Notes: generated by a model from the letters alone, not told the origin. A stretch of 64,000 nt of DNA from Homarus americanus (GCF_018991925.1 NW_024724368.1:4014209-4078208), one strand, 5' to 3'. Numbered from the stretch's first letter, positions 1 through 16,940 are shown. Made by a program: numbers and translations.

Positions 1-2078
<2,078 letters not shown>

Positions 2079-2089
2079 AAATGCATATA

Positions 2090-2435
2090 CAGTGGGGTAT
2101 GCTATAATGAACAGATTCTACTACGAATATTCCTATAACGAACGGTTTTACCTATAAAATTGAGAATGCTATAACGAACGAAACTCCTACAACTAACATT
2201 ATTATTATTTATTTATTTATTTTTATTTATTTTTATTACAAGTATTAATGATATTCTTTATTTCAGGGGTTTAGATGCATATTTATGCACTTTTTTACAA
2301 TTTCTACAATTTTATATTATTTTTCAGTGTTAAGTGGTTGTATTTGGGGGCCTGGAACGGATTAATCCTATAACGAATGAATGCTATAACGAACAAGGTT
2401 CTAGAACCAATTAGATTCGTTATGGCATACATATA
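2090..2435. mobile_element. Degenerate Tigger/pogo-like MITE with ATAACGAA repeats
   Basis: Starts CAGTGGGGTATGCTATAATG after TA. The right end TTCGTTATGGCATACATA is an imperfect inverted match. Internal CTATAACGAA words recur. No coding capacity. TA flanks suggest the Tc1/mariner/pogo superfamily. The outer right border is approximate. Confidence 0.6.
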
Positions 2436-3289
2436 TTTATTGAACCACTTTATACTGGATGCTGCTTTTACTTTATAATTTGCTCATGTCAGCCAAATTT
2501 ATTCAGCACAGAGAGACTCCTTGTACCCAAGTGGTTCAATAACTACAGTACTTCTACCATCCACTTTACTCCAGACGGTGCTTTTATTCTTTTACGTATT
2601 TGGCTGATACCAGTCGATTTTATTCAACACTGAGACCCCTCAAATTGAAGGAGTTAAAAAATCCTTTTTTATATTGAGAACCACGGGGAAGTGTTGGTAT
2701 CATAACCATTCACCGAGTGTACCGTTGCTAAAGATTAAACTTAATGAATCAGATTATTTGACCTGAAGGAGGTATAGTATAATCTACAGTACAGTATAGC
2801 CAAGCACTTCAATGGTAAGAAAAACATTTAAAAAGAGTTTGTATATTTATATTTACTACGTAGGGGGAAAATGTTTGAAGTCTTCAGAAAGCTACATTTT
2901 TGGAACCGTTTGAGCTCAGTCCAGTGGCACCATGCCCGTCCACACACAGACTAAAAGCTCAATGTTCATATAATCAATAGTTTTTTATTATGTCTTGCAC
3001 CATAAAACAGGACATATTATCCTCTTTAATAGTTGTGTGTCTGTTGTCTGTGTGTCTGTTGTCTGACATAGCTGCCACTAGAACACCTCTCACTGGGTTA
3101 GATCATCTTGACCCTTGTGTCCTCGATCACTTGGGGCGGGAACCTCGTGTCAGGGAATAGCTAGTGGGTTTAAATAGTGCCCTGATGGGAGGCAGGTGAA
3201 AGAGAAGGCCAGGTAAGCTTTCAGTACAGGTAATCCCTACTGTTTTTATCCCCTCGTCCCTATATTGACTGGCTCTGGCTGCTAGTCCT
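2436..3289. other. Gene-free sequence between repeats
   Basis: Mixed composition with no recognised gene. Only short words repeat, such as GTGTGTCTGTTGTCTG at about 3034-3065. Confidence 0.4.
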
Positions 3290-4160
3290 AGAAGGATAAA
3301 TATGTTGGTGTGGGAATAATGGTGTTGCTGTGGGTGATGGGGAGGTGTGGGTGTGTGGGTGATGGGGAGGTATGGGTGTGTGGGTGATGGGGAGGTGTGG
3401 GTAATGGGGAGGTGTTTGTGTGTGGGTGATGAGGAGGTGTTGGTGTGTGGGTGATGGGAGGTGTGGGGGAGGTTTTGGTGTGTGGGTGATGGGGAGGTGT
3501 TGGTGTGTGGGTGATGGGAGGTGTGGGGGAGGTTTTGGTGTGTGGGTAATGGGGAGGTGTTTGTGTGTGGGTGATGTGTGGGGAGGTTTTGTGTGGGTAA
3601 TGGGGAGGTGTTTGTGTGTGAATGGGAGGTGTTTGTGTGTGGGTGATGAGGAGGTGTGGGGGAGGTGTTGGTGTGTGGGTGATGGGGAGGTATTGGTTTG
3701 TGGGTGGAGGGTGTTGGTGTGGGGGTAATGGGGAGGTGTTGGCGTGGGTGATGGGGAGGTGTTGGTGTGTGGGTGATTGGGAGGAGTTGGTTTGTGGATG
3801 ATGGGGAGGTGTGTGGATGATGGGGAGGTGTGTGGATGATGGTGTGGTGTGGGGGTGATGGGGTGGATGTGGGTGATGGGGAGGTGTTGGTGTGGGGGTA
3901 ATGGGGGAGGTGTTGGTGTGGGGGTAATGGGGGAGGTGTTGGCGTGGGTGATGGGGAGGTGTTGGTGTGGGGGTAATGGGGGGAGGTGTTGGTGTGGGGG
4001 GTAATGGGGAGGTGTTGGTGTGTGGGGGTAATGGGGAGGTGTTGGTGTGGGGGTAATGGGGAGGTGTTGGTGTGGGGGTAATGGGGGAGGTGTTGGTGTG
4101 GGGGTAATGGGGGAGGTGTTGGTGTGGGGGTAATGGGGGAGGTGTTGATATGGATTGATA
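3290..4160. repeat. G-rich minisatellite, ~24-27 bp unit
   Basis: About 870 bp of degenerate tandem copies built from GGTGTTGGTGTGGGGGTAAT and GGGGA. Early copies use GTGATGGGGAGGTGT and later ones GTAATGGGGGAGGTGT. The strand is almost free of C. A small outlier of the same family lies at 4636-4735. The His/Pro/Thr-rich frame on the minus strand is a shadow of this repeat. Confidence 0.92.
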
Positions 4161-5035
4161 TTGAAACATTTTATTTAGCCCAAAGAACACAGAGTCGATT
4201 AAAAAAAATCATATTACCGTGACTGAGCCAGTTAAGAGCCTGAGCTGCACCTGATATATACTGTACATTTATCTCAAGGAAGTATTATGTAACATTTAGT
4301 ATCATCTGAAATAGTATACATAGCCTGGTGGTAATAAGAACATATCAGAATGTTACCACGGTTATCACTTCGTTATTTATTCATTTTATTTATTTTATTT
4401 TATTTATTTATTTTATTTTTATATACTGTACATAATTTACAGTGGAGTTGATAAATATGATAAGGGAGGGAAACAGTACAACATGGGTTGTATTAAGGTG
4501 GAACAACAAGACGGAGCTGTCAGGATTATGTCTAGTTGGCAAATATATTTATTGCAATGGTAATTTCTATCAATCTACAGGATAATTTCTGATAAAACGG
4601 TTTTGGTGGTACAGTAAAGGCAGGTATATAAAGTAGGTGATGGGGGAGGTGTTGGTGTGGGGGTAATGGGGGAGAGGTGATGGGTAAGGGTGGATGGTGA
4701 TGGGTAAGGGTGGATGGTGATGGGTGGGGAAGTAATAGTTATTTTAGGATAGAAGCAATGAATTGACGGTTGAGGGAGGAGTTGAATCTACCTGTAGCTG
4801 GTGGGTGGGTGGGTGGGTGGGCACAGGTGAGAGGGTGTGGTGGTGGGTGGGTGGGGAGGATAAGTTCGTGTCGGCTAATTAAAATGACATGACAGGCTTC
4901 ACAGGAGGGTGGTTCTCGGTGGCTGTGGGGATGAAAAGAACCGTATATAGTCTTGATGAGGTGTTGTGACCCGAGATGACGCAGCCAGGTGGGGTCGATG
5001 ATGCCTCCAGGTAAGGTCAGGGAGGGGTGGTAGGG
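4161..5035. other. Spacer between two G-rich minisatellites
   Basis: No gene seen. Contains an A/T-rich stretch (4375-4430), a short outlier of the preceding minisatellite (4636-4735) and a GGTG microsatellite (about 4798-4822). Confidence 0.5.
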
Positions 5036-5725
5036 GATGAAGGGTGTTAGGGAGGGGTGGTGGAGGATCAGGGAGTGGTGGTGGAGGATCAGGGAGGGGT
5101 GAAGGGGTCAGGGAGGGGTGAAGGGGTCAGGGAGGTGGTGGATGATCAGGGAGGGATGGTGGATGATCAGGAGGATGGTGGATGATCAGGAGGGATGGTG
5201 GAGGATCAGGGAGGGGTGGTGGATGATCAGGGAGGGATGGTGGAGGATCAGGAGGGATGTGGAGGATCAGGGAGGGGTAAAGGGGGTCAGGGAGGGGTGG
5301 TGGAGGATCAGGGAGTGGTGGTGGATGATCAGGGAGGGATGGTGGGGGATCAGAGAGGGTAAAGGGGGTCAGGGAGGGGTGGTGGAGGATCAGGGGGATG
5401 GTGGTCAGGGAGGGGTGATCAGGTGGAGGATCAGGAGGGGGATGGTGGAGGATCAGGGAGGTCAGGAGGTAAAGGGGTCAGGAAGGGTGGTGGATGATCA
5501 GGGAGGGTGGTGGATGATCAGGGAGTGGTGGTGGAGGATCAGGGAGTGGTGTTGGATGATCAGGGAGGGGTGGTGGATGATCAGGGAGGGGTGGTGGAGG
5601 ATCAGGGAGTGGTGTTGGATGATCAGGGAGGGGGTGGAGGATCAGGGAGGGGTGGTGGAGGATCAGGGAGGGGTGGTGGAGGATCAGGGAGGTGGTGGGG
5701 GTCAGGAGGGGTGATGGGGGTCAGG
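5036..5725. repeat. Purine-rich minisatellite, ~22 bp unit (GGTGGTGGAGGATCAGGGAG)
   Basis: About 690 bp of degenerate copies of GTGGTGGAGGATCAGGGAG plus GGG, varying between GAGGATCAGG and GATGATCAGG. Almost no C or T runs on this strand. The apparent Trp/Gly-rich frames are shadows. Confidence 0.92.
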
Positions 5726-6650
5726 GATGAGGTACCTGTAGTTTGGGATGTACCTGGTGTAGAGGGGAGGTGGGCGTGTTAAGTTTCGTCGGTGGTGTAG
5801 GGCGAATGTGGACCACACCCCCTCCCCCACCCCCCATCCACCTGCAATAAGGATCAATAACTGCGTGGGTGTTGGACCTGTGGCGGGGTGGGCGAGTGGG
5901 ATGGGTGGGTCGTGGTGGGCTGGTTGGGTAGGAGGGTAAGGAGGAGGAGGAGGAGGGGGCGAAAGGATACGATCGTAGTGTCGGGCGGATGGGCGGGGCG
6001 GGAGAGAGAGAGAGAGAGAGAGGAGGACGACGAGGAAGAGAAGGAAAGAGGGAGGGTGGACGAAGAGGAGGTGGGTGAAGGGTGAGGGCTAGCTGGGAAT
6101 GTTTGGACAGGGCTGAGTGAGAGGAAAGGGTAGCAGAGGCTGAAAGGTCTGGAGTGTCATGGAGGGAAGTAGGTATTGTGAAGGAGAAGAATAGTTCCCG
6201 GGAAAAGTAGGCCATCACTTGTGAGTTGAAAACAAAAGACGGTTCACGAAGAAGGGGAAGTGCTATTGGTGCAGGGTAGAGAAGGCGGCAGGAGCACAGT
6301 TAAAGAGGTAATGCTGGAGGAACAAGAACTCGACTGTCGGACTGGGGAAAAATTCTGGTATTTTTAGTCGCCAAAATTGGAACTAATTTCTCACATGTTC
6401 AGGCGATTGCTGCCTTCTGCGAATTTCTTTTCCTTAACGCAGATTTTATTGAAATGATTTTGTTTTTGTATTTTGCATCATATTAATGTTTGGAAAGTTA
6501 GGCGTCGTTCGATATTAGAAGAAAATGAATTAGGCTTCATGGGGAATTATTTATTGGGAAGAACGGTAAAAACCTTATATACTTGTAAAACACATCGGGC
6601 GACCACTACCTTAAACAATACACACATGCTGCTATATACCCGAGTTAGAT
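5726..6650. other. Gene-free, purine-rich then mixed sequence
   Basis: GC- and purine-rich simple sequence to about 6080, including a GA microsatellite at 6002-6022, then ordinary sequence. No exon was recognised. Confidence 0.4.
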
Positions 6651-6653
6651 GTA

Positions 6654-6954
6654 CAGGGTGGTCCAATTAAAGTGAATCAGTTTTAGGTTGGTAACACTGA
6701 GTAGGGGTTTGAGTGCATTTTTTTTTTACAGGGATTAGCCCACCCTGGCACAGGTCACTGACCCACATTGGGGCCTGGGAGGCGAAAATGTAATAATAAT
6801 AATAATAATTCATGGATGACATAACGTTCAAACATTACTAACTATTGTTTTCAAAGGTTTTCAGAAACTTTCTTACTGCTTACATACAGATTTTGTCCGT
6901 TTCGTGAATTTTTATTTCATTGTTATTATGGTTCACTTTAATTGGACCAACCTG
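6654..6954. mobile_element. Mariner-like MITE with TA target duplication
   Basis: Left end CAGGGTGGTCCAATTAAAGT and the reverse complement of the right end CAGGTTGGTCCAATTAAAGT match over 23 bp with one mismatch. TA flanks at 6652-6653 and 6955-6956. 301 bp without coding capacity. It contains copy B of the ATT-tailed module at 6719-6811. Confidence 0.88.
6719..6811. repeat. ATT-tailed repeat module, copy B (inverted relative to copy A)
   Basis: A T-run, then GGGATTAGCCCACCCTGGCA, CACTGACCCACATTGGGGCC and GGCGAAAATG followed by TAA repeats. This is the reverse complement of copy A. It lies inside the mariner-like MITE. Confidence 0.8.
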
Positions 6955-6956
6955 TA

Positions 6957-9900
6957 CCTAGAACACTGTATTTTTGTAACATCGTCTCGCTGATCCTTCC
7001 CAGGAAACATTGTCTTCCAGGAAAAGCAGCAGCAGGCGTCATTAAGAAAGTTTGTCATCTAGTTTCTTGTTTGTCGGTTTGTTCTCGGGGCCAATAACCT
7101 GAGGTGGTCATGAATTCCGGTTTTTCTCATCAGAAGTTACCTAGACCGTCCGCATTTGTGGGTAAGGTTGGGTGGGATGGAGGGATCACATTTACCCAAA
7201 TTTCCCTCATTGTGTATGTAAAGGTAAAAAAAAAAGGTGATTGTTACTTAAATATAAACAAGTGAACTAGTAAAGTCTCCCCCCACAATAAACAAGTGAG
7301 CTAACAGTCTTCCTTAGAATTAAGTGATTTTGAAACATATTGTCTTTTAAAGGGACAGTCCTGTTTTCGAGTCCGTGGAGGGGTTCAAGGCTGTAGTATG
7401 GTAATGATTTTGGGAGCCTGTTGACGCATTACAATGTGTGTGTGTGTTTCTCTCTGTCACACACACAAAGTAGGTAGGCTGTCATTGACTGAGGAGTGAT
7501 ACTAGGGGAGAGAGAAAGAAGAGGAGAGGGAGACAAGAGAAAGGAGAAAAATAAGAGAGAGAGGAAGAAGAGGAGAGAGAAGATATAAGATTAAAAGAGA
7601 GAGAACCAGGATTCGTCAGTAGGATAGAATCTAATTTGTAAGTTTAATGGAGGTAGCTTAGAGTGAGAGAGTGGGCCTAATGATCTATCACTCCCAGACC
7701 TTGAGTTTGTGACGTGCTCAAACCTGTCGGAAATTGAATCTTACCTCCTGGAAATTGAAATCGAAATTATAAATACAGTTATTCGACAGAATCCTGTAAT
7801 GACAGGAGAGTTTTTACGTATAATTTACTTTTTTCAGCTATTTTTACATGATTATAGGGACGATGTTTGAACGTTATGTAGAGAATTAGCTGAAACCTTT
7901 GATGGTAAGGGACAAACACACCACTAAGCGTAGTGGCTTTTCCTTGAATGATTTAAGTGTTTGATGTTTGTGGAGAAAAGCTTAGTAAACTATAATTCAT
8001 GAAGCAGCTCACTCTGCCTTACGTGGAAAGATCAACACAGCCTTGTCAATCCATATCTAACGTGTGTCATATACGTGACTTTCGTTAGGGAAATAGCACG
8101 TTTCCAAATTTAACATATGATCAAAGGAAATATTGCATTATAAATTTGAACCAATTAATCATCATATACTGTACAAGATATTAATTCTCATGAAAATTCA
8201 CTTGTCAACCTCTCAAAATTTTCATCGCCGCTGTCGCCTCCATGTTTTTGGCGCCAAGGCTGAAACACCTGTTGGAGAACGAAGGAACTTGTGAGGGAAG
8301 GTTGTAGGGCTTTTCAGTTTAACAGATTTATTGACAAAGCTTGGAGTACAGTTTGCCTATTCTGAGGACAGAGGTTCATTCACAAAGAAATAAATCATAC
8401 TATTCATTAACAGTATATATAGGTCAGATTCATGTTGGTGATGTCACTGGCTGTGGTGATGGGCTTTACCTTTTAAGAGATGGGAAGGAAATTGTTAGCC
8501 ATTGTGGAGTGTTTCCATTACTGAAATGAATTATAATAAAATAGCGGTTTTACTTGATTGCCGACGTTTAGATGCTTTTCGATGTTTAATTTGGTTTTCG
8601 ATGTGTAGTGTTGGGTTTTGTTGCTTAGTTTAGTTAATTGATATTTCGATGGTTTTTGTTGTTTAGTTGGGTTGTTGATGTTATTGGTAGTCGATGTTTT
8701 GTTGGTTTTCGATGTTTAGTATTGGTTGTCAGTTGTTTTTTTAGGTTGATGATTAGTTTTATTTTCGATGTTTAAATTAAAATATAACCCGGCTTGTAAT
8801 GGGATGGCTGTAGTCCGCCAATTAGCTCTGTGGCCGACCTCATTTCCATAGCTTGTTAAAATGGTGATCTGGGTGCAGTGTTTATGCTGAGTTCACCCAC
8901 CTGTCATGTACGTTAACTAGCACCAATTATCCTATTCATTGACGTTCACTTGAAGTTACTGAACCTGCGATTTTATTTATGACTCGGTGTACAGGTGTGG
9001 TGTGTGTGTAGTTACGATGTACATGTGTGTAGGTTACGATGTACAGGTGTGTAGGTTACGATGTACAGGTGTGTAGGTTACGATGTACAGGTGTGTTGAT
9101 GGCCTCTGCAGCTTTAATAATTATGTTTACTTTGGTTCCCGCTGAATAAGAAGAGTATTGTGTGTGTGTGTGGCGCCCAAAGCCTCATCACACCTGGCGC
9201 TCGTTCTGGATCAGGTTCTGGTGTCCTTTCAATGGGTTTTGATTCAACCTGCACTGTCTGTCTGTGTGTTTGTAGTGTTGGTCCGCTTGTGGAATGTTAA
9301 CTATGATTGTTGGTTTTCGTATTGGATATTTATTAAGTGTTTGTTGTCCTTGAATGTTTCGCTGACATACCAACAGTAGATTAACGCTGTACTGTCACGT
9401 TCTCATCATTGTGGATCTAGCTGATTTTTGTATACAATTATATATATTCTACCTTGCATGCGCGTTCCGAAAAAAAGTTTGTTAACGTATAAATTTCTAT
9501 AGTTTCATAACGATTAACTTTAGAATACAAGTCAAACCCTCACGTACAGCCGCGCTCACTTTAGTTATTAACAGTTCGATAGCCACCAAGGTCACAACAT
9601 TGTCCGCAGTGTGTCGTTTTTTTTCCTCCGTTTAAGATATTTTTAACAAGACTTACCAAGGACATGTGATACCACTATAGACAAAAGGATGAAATAACAT
9701 TAAAAAAAATTCCCTAGTGTGTGTCTGGAGGTAAAATCACAGGAAAATACAAACATGTCAACATTTTGTTGGGTGTGTGACTGTGTGACGCTCCTGTCGG
9801 TATTAAAAGCAATAATAGAAGCATAATTGAAAGTAGTAGTCGTAGTAGTAGTAGTCGTGCATATAGTTTGATGAAACTTCACAAGAATAAGTAAATAAGT

Positions 9901-11197
9901 ACAGAAGGCCATATTTCACGTGTTTGTCACTGCTGTATAGGTCAGACACGACAGCCTGCTCGACAATGTAAAATTGTGTATCCATATTTGCACTTTTGAT
10001 GGAATTTCAGATGAATATATATCATCACTAGACAAGGGGCAGAAATTTAAATTCAGGTTTATGTAAAAATTCAACGCGAGTAAATATTTTTTTTAGTCAG
10101 GTTAAAAAAATAAACTTATTTTTACAATCTATTCTGTGTTCTTAAAAAAAAATTACGGCAAGACAAGTAAAATATATTGTATAAATAAGCTTATTTTTTA
10201 ACAACTGTAGCAAAAATATTTACTCGTGCCTTGAATATCCTAACCTAACCTCATCCTCCCAAATAGTGTTAGGTTTGGTTAATCTTAAGGGGAAATAAGG
10301 TGGGGGTGTCGATTCTTCAGGTGATCCACGAATTTAAATAGAGTACATGCATTATAATTTTATCAGTAAAAGCACCGTATCTATTATCACAGGCACACGG
10401 GACTGGTAAATGATGCGCGCCGATTAAAACTGGTGTAATTTTAATGTAATTAACTCTCCTATCACATTAAGCATTGTTTCACTACCAGATTAATTGAAAA
10501 AAAAAAGGATTGCAGGATTTTTTGTTTATATCTACGTAATATCTGTTGGAGTCGAGTATTAATGATAACGGTGGTGATGTAGGCAGTAAGGTAATGATAA
10601 TAATAATATACAAGATGTGTTTACCTTAACCACTTGTTTCTATTTATGGCTACCCTGAAAAACAAAGATCAAAGACTGCTTCCCATGGATTTTAATTTTG
10701 AGTTGAGTTAATTAGAGCTTTTTTTTAAGGTGTTTTGTATAGAAGCCTGTCCAATGTTTACCCAGTCGTCTAATTAAGGGCTGTTATAAGCTGCGCCAAG
10801 GTGGAGAACAATATCCGTCCCTTGTTTTGTATTTTAAATTATTGTTGTTGAGCCAAGGCCATTCTAGACGCTACCTTGTTGGATATAAGCGTAACGAACA
10901 GCCATTCGTCTTTCTTTTCATCTGACATCAACCGTTACTTTTTATTGTTCAGTATTTGTGTTATTAATGTATTGTAGTTCTTCGTTCTTTATAACTTTTA
11001 TGTAATTTTATTGAATAGAAGTCTACATACAGAGCGACTCAGGGATGCCAATCGTATATAATGAGGCTATCTCTACAGGGTGTTATGATCGTCTTTTGTT
11101 TTTGTGCTGACAACACTGTGCTGTAGATGCTCATATTTTTCCGGGTGATCGGGCTCGATTTTACACACTAAAACCCCTTTGATAATTTTTCTGTTAA
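6957..11197. other. Gene-free sequence
   Basis: No exon or RNA gene recognised. Includes purine-rich GA tracts (7500-7590), degenerate TCGATGTTTAGT-like words at 8560-8775 and a 22-bp tandem repeat at 9014-9096. Short open frames here show no family resemblance. Confidence 0.4.
9014..9096. repeat. Short tandem repeat, ~22 bp unit
   Basis: Three to four near-identical copies of ACGATGTACAGGTGTGTAGG plus TT. Confidence 0.85.
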
Positions 11198-11660
11198 TTG
11201 GGTGCGCCGTTTCCATGTCAACACACACACACATACAGTAGTTTTAAGTTTATTTTTAGTTCATCTTTCATGTACCGTTGTCTAATATACTATAGGACTA
11301 CCTGTCTGTCTGTCTGTTCTGGGCAGCCGAAACGGCACAATCTTTTTTCATCAAACTTGGTGGAAAGATCGCAAAAAATTCGTAGAGTGGAACAAACCTG
11401 GTCCCATGTCGATGGTTTCTTTAGGAAGACATTAATTAACCATTTTATTTACGATGGAAAACGACGCAAGTCTACGGACTTGGCGCACCCTCATTCGCTG
11501 TACGCTCGCCAAGAGCACGAACGTTCAAACTTTCACTGGGCACAAAGGTGCCGCAGTACGTGTCACTGTGACTCGTAGATCTAGCAAGATTTATCGCTGC
11601 TGTAACGACGTTTATATTTTGTTTTTAAGAAGAGTTATACATGGGATGACTATTTAGGTG
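11198..11660. other. Unassigned segment, possible old transposon remnant
   Basis: A 126-codon frame runs 11198-11578 on the + strand, but it has no recognised domain and no splice context. The phrase CTGTCTGTCTGTTCTGGGCA followed by CAAACTTGGTGG resembles repetitive intergenic phrases seen in arthropod genomes. Treated as unassigned. Confidence 0.25.
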
Positions 11661-11949
11661 ATGTCATAAGTCACTTTATGCCAGTGTCGTCTAATAGCAG
11701 GGTGTGTTACCTTAGACAGTTGATTGGATGGCTAGTGGGAGGAAGGAGGTGGGTGGGGCCGAATGATGGTGATGTATTATTGAGGCCCACTAAAGTTGTC
11801 CCGGCCTGAACCGACCCCTCCCTCCCACACCTCTCTACCTGTGTTAGTGTCTGTCTGTCTGGTGGCCACATACACTCCACACTATACTACACTTAACATG
11901 TACATATATAACTACACTATACTACACTACATTACACCATTCCCACTAA

Positions 11950-11953
<4 letters not shown>

Positions 11954-12006
<53 letters not shown>
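11954..12006. repeat. (AC)n microsatellite
   Basis: About 53 bp of uninterrupted AC repeats. Confidence 0.95.
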
Positions 12007-12008
<2 letters not shown>

Positions 12009-12524
12009 CTCTTCATATTAGTCCAGGCTTCCATAAGGGGGTTCCCCTCGCGTCACGCTCAGTCTCCTCCCACCTCTGCCTCAATGCTCTCTACCCGGAC
12101 ACAATCCCACACAGTCTATACCATGGAACAAAAGCCCCATCCTGAAAATTTGTCAAATCCCATCCAGCCCCCCCCCTCTCCCCCGAGTGGCTTTGTGTTT
12201 TCACTGTGCTCTCCTCCATTAGTTTCTTCAGCTATATTCATTTCCCCCAACACCGGCTATAACAAAAACAACCTTGGCTATACATATATGAATTTTTATA
12301 TCGTTACGGGTGGGGAAATTTTTTATATCGTTATGGTGGAGAATTTTTCTGATTATTATTGAGTGAAGGAGATGAAGAGTCTCAAGTATTACAGAATTGT
12401 TTTATTAGTATTTATGTTTATTATTTTCTTCTGTTTTTTATTGTTTTTTGTTATGGTTTAGGTTCCGAGTTTGTGTGGTTTTTAGTCACGGGTTTATCTT
12501 GGTATTTATGAGACGCGTACACTC

Positions 12525-12690
12525 CAGTGAAACCTCTATATAACGGATTTCTCTCTTTCCAGTGATATTCCCATATAACGGACTTTTATATAACGAACTA
12601 GCCTTTACATAATGTCCGTTAGAAGGAGGTTTCATATATAATGCACTTGGATGTAACGGATATACCTATATTATAACGGACTTTCATCTC
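12525..12690. mobile_element. CAGTGAAACC-family MITE fragment (Tigger/pogo-like)
   Basis: Begins CAGTGAAACCTCTATATAAC. At 12615-12634 GTCCGTTAGAAGGAGGTTTC is its inverted counterpart. Further ATAACGGAC words follow. Same family as 16560-16940, 17096-17211 and 24228-24484. Confidence 0.7.
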
Positions 12691-12904
12691 TGTATTAATT
12701 CGTCATGGTGTAAGAGCGTGTGGGTTGGATTATCATGTTATTCACTATAAGGTGCTGTACATTATTCATGAAGTAGGTTTGGTAATACATTATTGACTTT
12801 GATTTATCGATAAATAAATTGGCAAAACCTTTGGAGGCTTATTTTGGTTATCAACATGACGTCACCGATACCACTTAAAAGAGGAGAATATTTTAAGGAG
12901 TACT

Positions 12905-13215
12905 GGAAATGTTGGTGATGGTGGTGATGGTGGCAGGTACAGGTGAGTGATTAATGAAGGGGAGAGTGGTGGTGGTGGTAGTGATGGTGGTAGGTACAGG
13001 TGAGTGATTAATGAAGGGGAGAGTGGTGGTGGTGGTAGTGATGATGGTGGTAGGTACAGGTGAGTGATTGATGAAGGGGGGAGTGGTGATGGTGGGAGTG
13101 ATGATGGTGGTAAAATTTAGACGGTGATTGCTGAAGGAGTGGTGGTGGTGGTGGTGGTAGTGATGATGGTGGTAGGTACGGGTGAGTAATTGATGAAGGG
13201 GGAGTGGTGATGGTG
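12905..13215. repeat. Minisatellite, ~57-60 bp unit containing ACAGGTGAGTGATT
   Basis: Four to five copies of a unit with GGTAGGTACAGGTGAGTGAT, AATGAAGGGGAGAG and a variable GGT run. Each unit holds a consensus 5' splice-donor-like CAG|GTGAGT on the + strand. Confidence 0.9.
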
Positions 13216-13289
13216 GTGTGATGGGTTTGGCGTGACCGTGAGGATGGGAGGGACTGGAGGCAGTGGTGTTGGGGTAAGGTGAGCTAGTG

Positions 13290-13825
13290 GTGATGGTGGT
13301 GGGTGGAGGAGGGACAGGTGATGGGGAAGGATAGGTCGGAGGGAGGGAGGGACAGTTGGTGGAGGACAGGAGGGAGGTACTGGTGGTGGAGGACAGGGAG
13401 GAATTTTTGGTGGTGGAGGACGGGAGGGAGGGACGGGTGGTGGAGGACTAGAGAGAGAGGGACTGGTGGTGGGGAGGACAGGAGGGAGGTTTTGGTGGTG
13501 GAGGACGGGGAGGGAGGGACGGGTGGTGGACGGGCAGGAGGTGCGAGTGGTGGAGGACGGGAGGGAGGAGGGACGGGTGGTGGAGGACGGGGGGGGAGGG
13601 ACAGGGTGGTGGAGAGGACAGGAGGGAGGTTGGTGGTGGAGGACTAGGGGAGGGACAGGTGGGTGGAAGACAGGAGGGGGGAGGGGACTGGTGGTGGAGG
13701 ACAGGAGGGAGGGACAGGGTGGAGGCAGAGGACAGGGGGACGGGTGGTGGAGGACGGGAGGGAGGGACTGGTGGTGGGAGGAAAGGACTGGGGGTGGAGT
13801 CTGGGTGGTGGAGGGCCGGCCCAGG
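13290..13825. repeat. Purine-rich minisatellite, ~30 bp unit (GGTGGTGGAGGACGGGAGGG)
   Basis: About 530 bp of degenerate GGTGGTGGAGGACGGGAGGG plus AGGGAC copies. The Pro-rich minus-strand frames and Gly/Trp-rich plus-strand frames here are shadows. Confidence 0.9.
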
Positions 13826-14385
13826 GGGCAATGAGTGGCGTTGGAGGCACTGGAGCTGGTTGGGTGCTGTTGGTCCGCCACTCTGGGACGGTAGGAGCAG
13901 GCAAGCAGGCAAGCGGACGGGCGCTGCCTCATAATACACCCCAGCATCACCGTCCAGAACAGTGTCGCCTCTCTCCATGGGTGTGAGTGTTGCTGTGTAC
14001 CAGAGCTTCTACACACGATAGGAAGTATTTCGTGAACACTCTGTTGTCACCCCCTCGACTCCTGAGAGGTGACTGACAGTTGTAATTACTTCACACTTGC
14101 GAACAGGGACAGTGCATGGGGGGTAACTGTCCTGGGCTGATGCTGTGATCTTGACTATTTTAAAAGTTGAGGATAATATAAACGTGATCTATACCAGTGA
14201 CTTTATCGGTGACACTCGCGTTTACTCCACCTGCCTCTGCTGTTGTTCTCACCTGCATTATACACACAGGTGAGTCAAGAATACCTTATACCCCCTAAAT
14301 AAACTCTTCGGTAGCTATACAGGTTATACATTAGATCATTCAAGGTTAACATTGGCTATAACATAGGACCATTAGACAAGCATTG

Positions 14386-16559
<2,174 letters not shown>

Positions 16560-16940
16560 CAGTGAAACCTATATTTAACGGACTATATGGGGGAGGGAAA
16601 TCCGTTATATCGAGGGTCCGTTAGATGTGAAACCTCTACACCACCTCCGTCACCCCCCGGAGAGACAGAGAGGAAGGAAGAGACAGAGATAGAGACAGAG
16701 AGAGATAGAGGAAGAGACAGAGAGAGAGACAGAGAGAGAGGAAGAGACAGAGATAGAGACAGAGAGAGAGGGGAAGAGACAGAGATAGAGACAGAGAGAG
16801 AGAGAGGAAGAGACAGAGATAGAGACAGAGAGAGAGGAAGAGACAGAGATAGAGACAGAGAGAGAGAGGAAGAGACAGACAAAGACCATTGTGTTGTGTA
16901 TATATAAAAGAGGTTGGTTCGTTATATGGAGGTTTCACTA
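16560..16940. mobile_element. CAGTGAAACC-family MITE enclosing an AGAGACAGAGATAG minisatellite
   Basis: Left end CAGTGAAACCTATATTTAAC and right end GGTTCGTTATATGGAGGTTT..CACT are inverted. Inside, CGGACTATATGGGGGAGG and ATCCGTTATATCGAGGG form the palindromic unit shared with the other copies. Positions 16660-16875 are an AGAGACAGAGATAG repeat expanded within the element. Confidence 0.78.

Noticed and set aside
3288..4190. 300-codon Pro/His/Thr-rich frame on the minus strand
   Set aside because: Entirely explained by the G-rich minisatellite; no domain, no splice context.
11198..11578. 126-codon frame as a possible gene
   Set aside because: No recognised motif; flanking phrases look repetitive. 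Listed only as an unassigned segment.
13117..14016. 299-codon Pro/Ser-rich minus-strand frame
   Set aside because: Shadow of the purine-rich minisatellites at 12905-13825.
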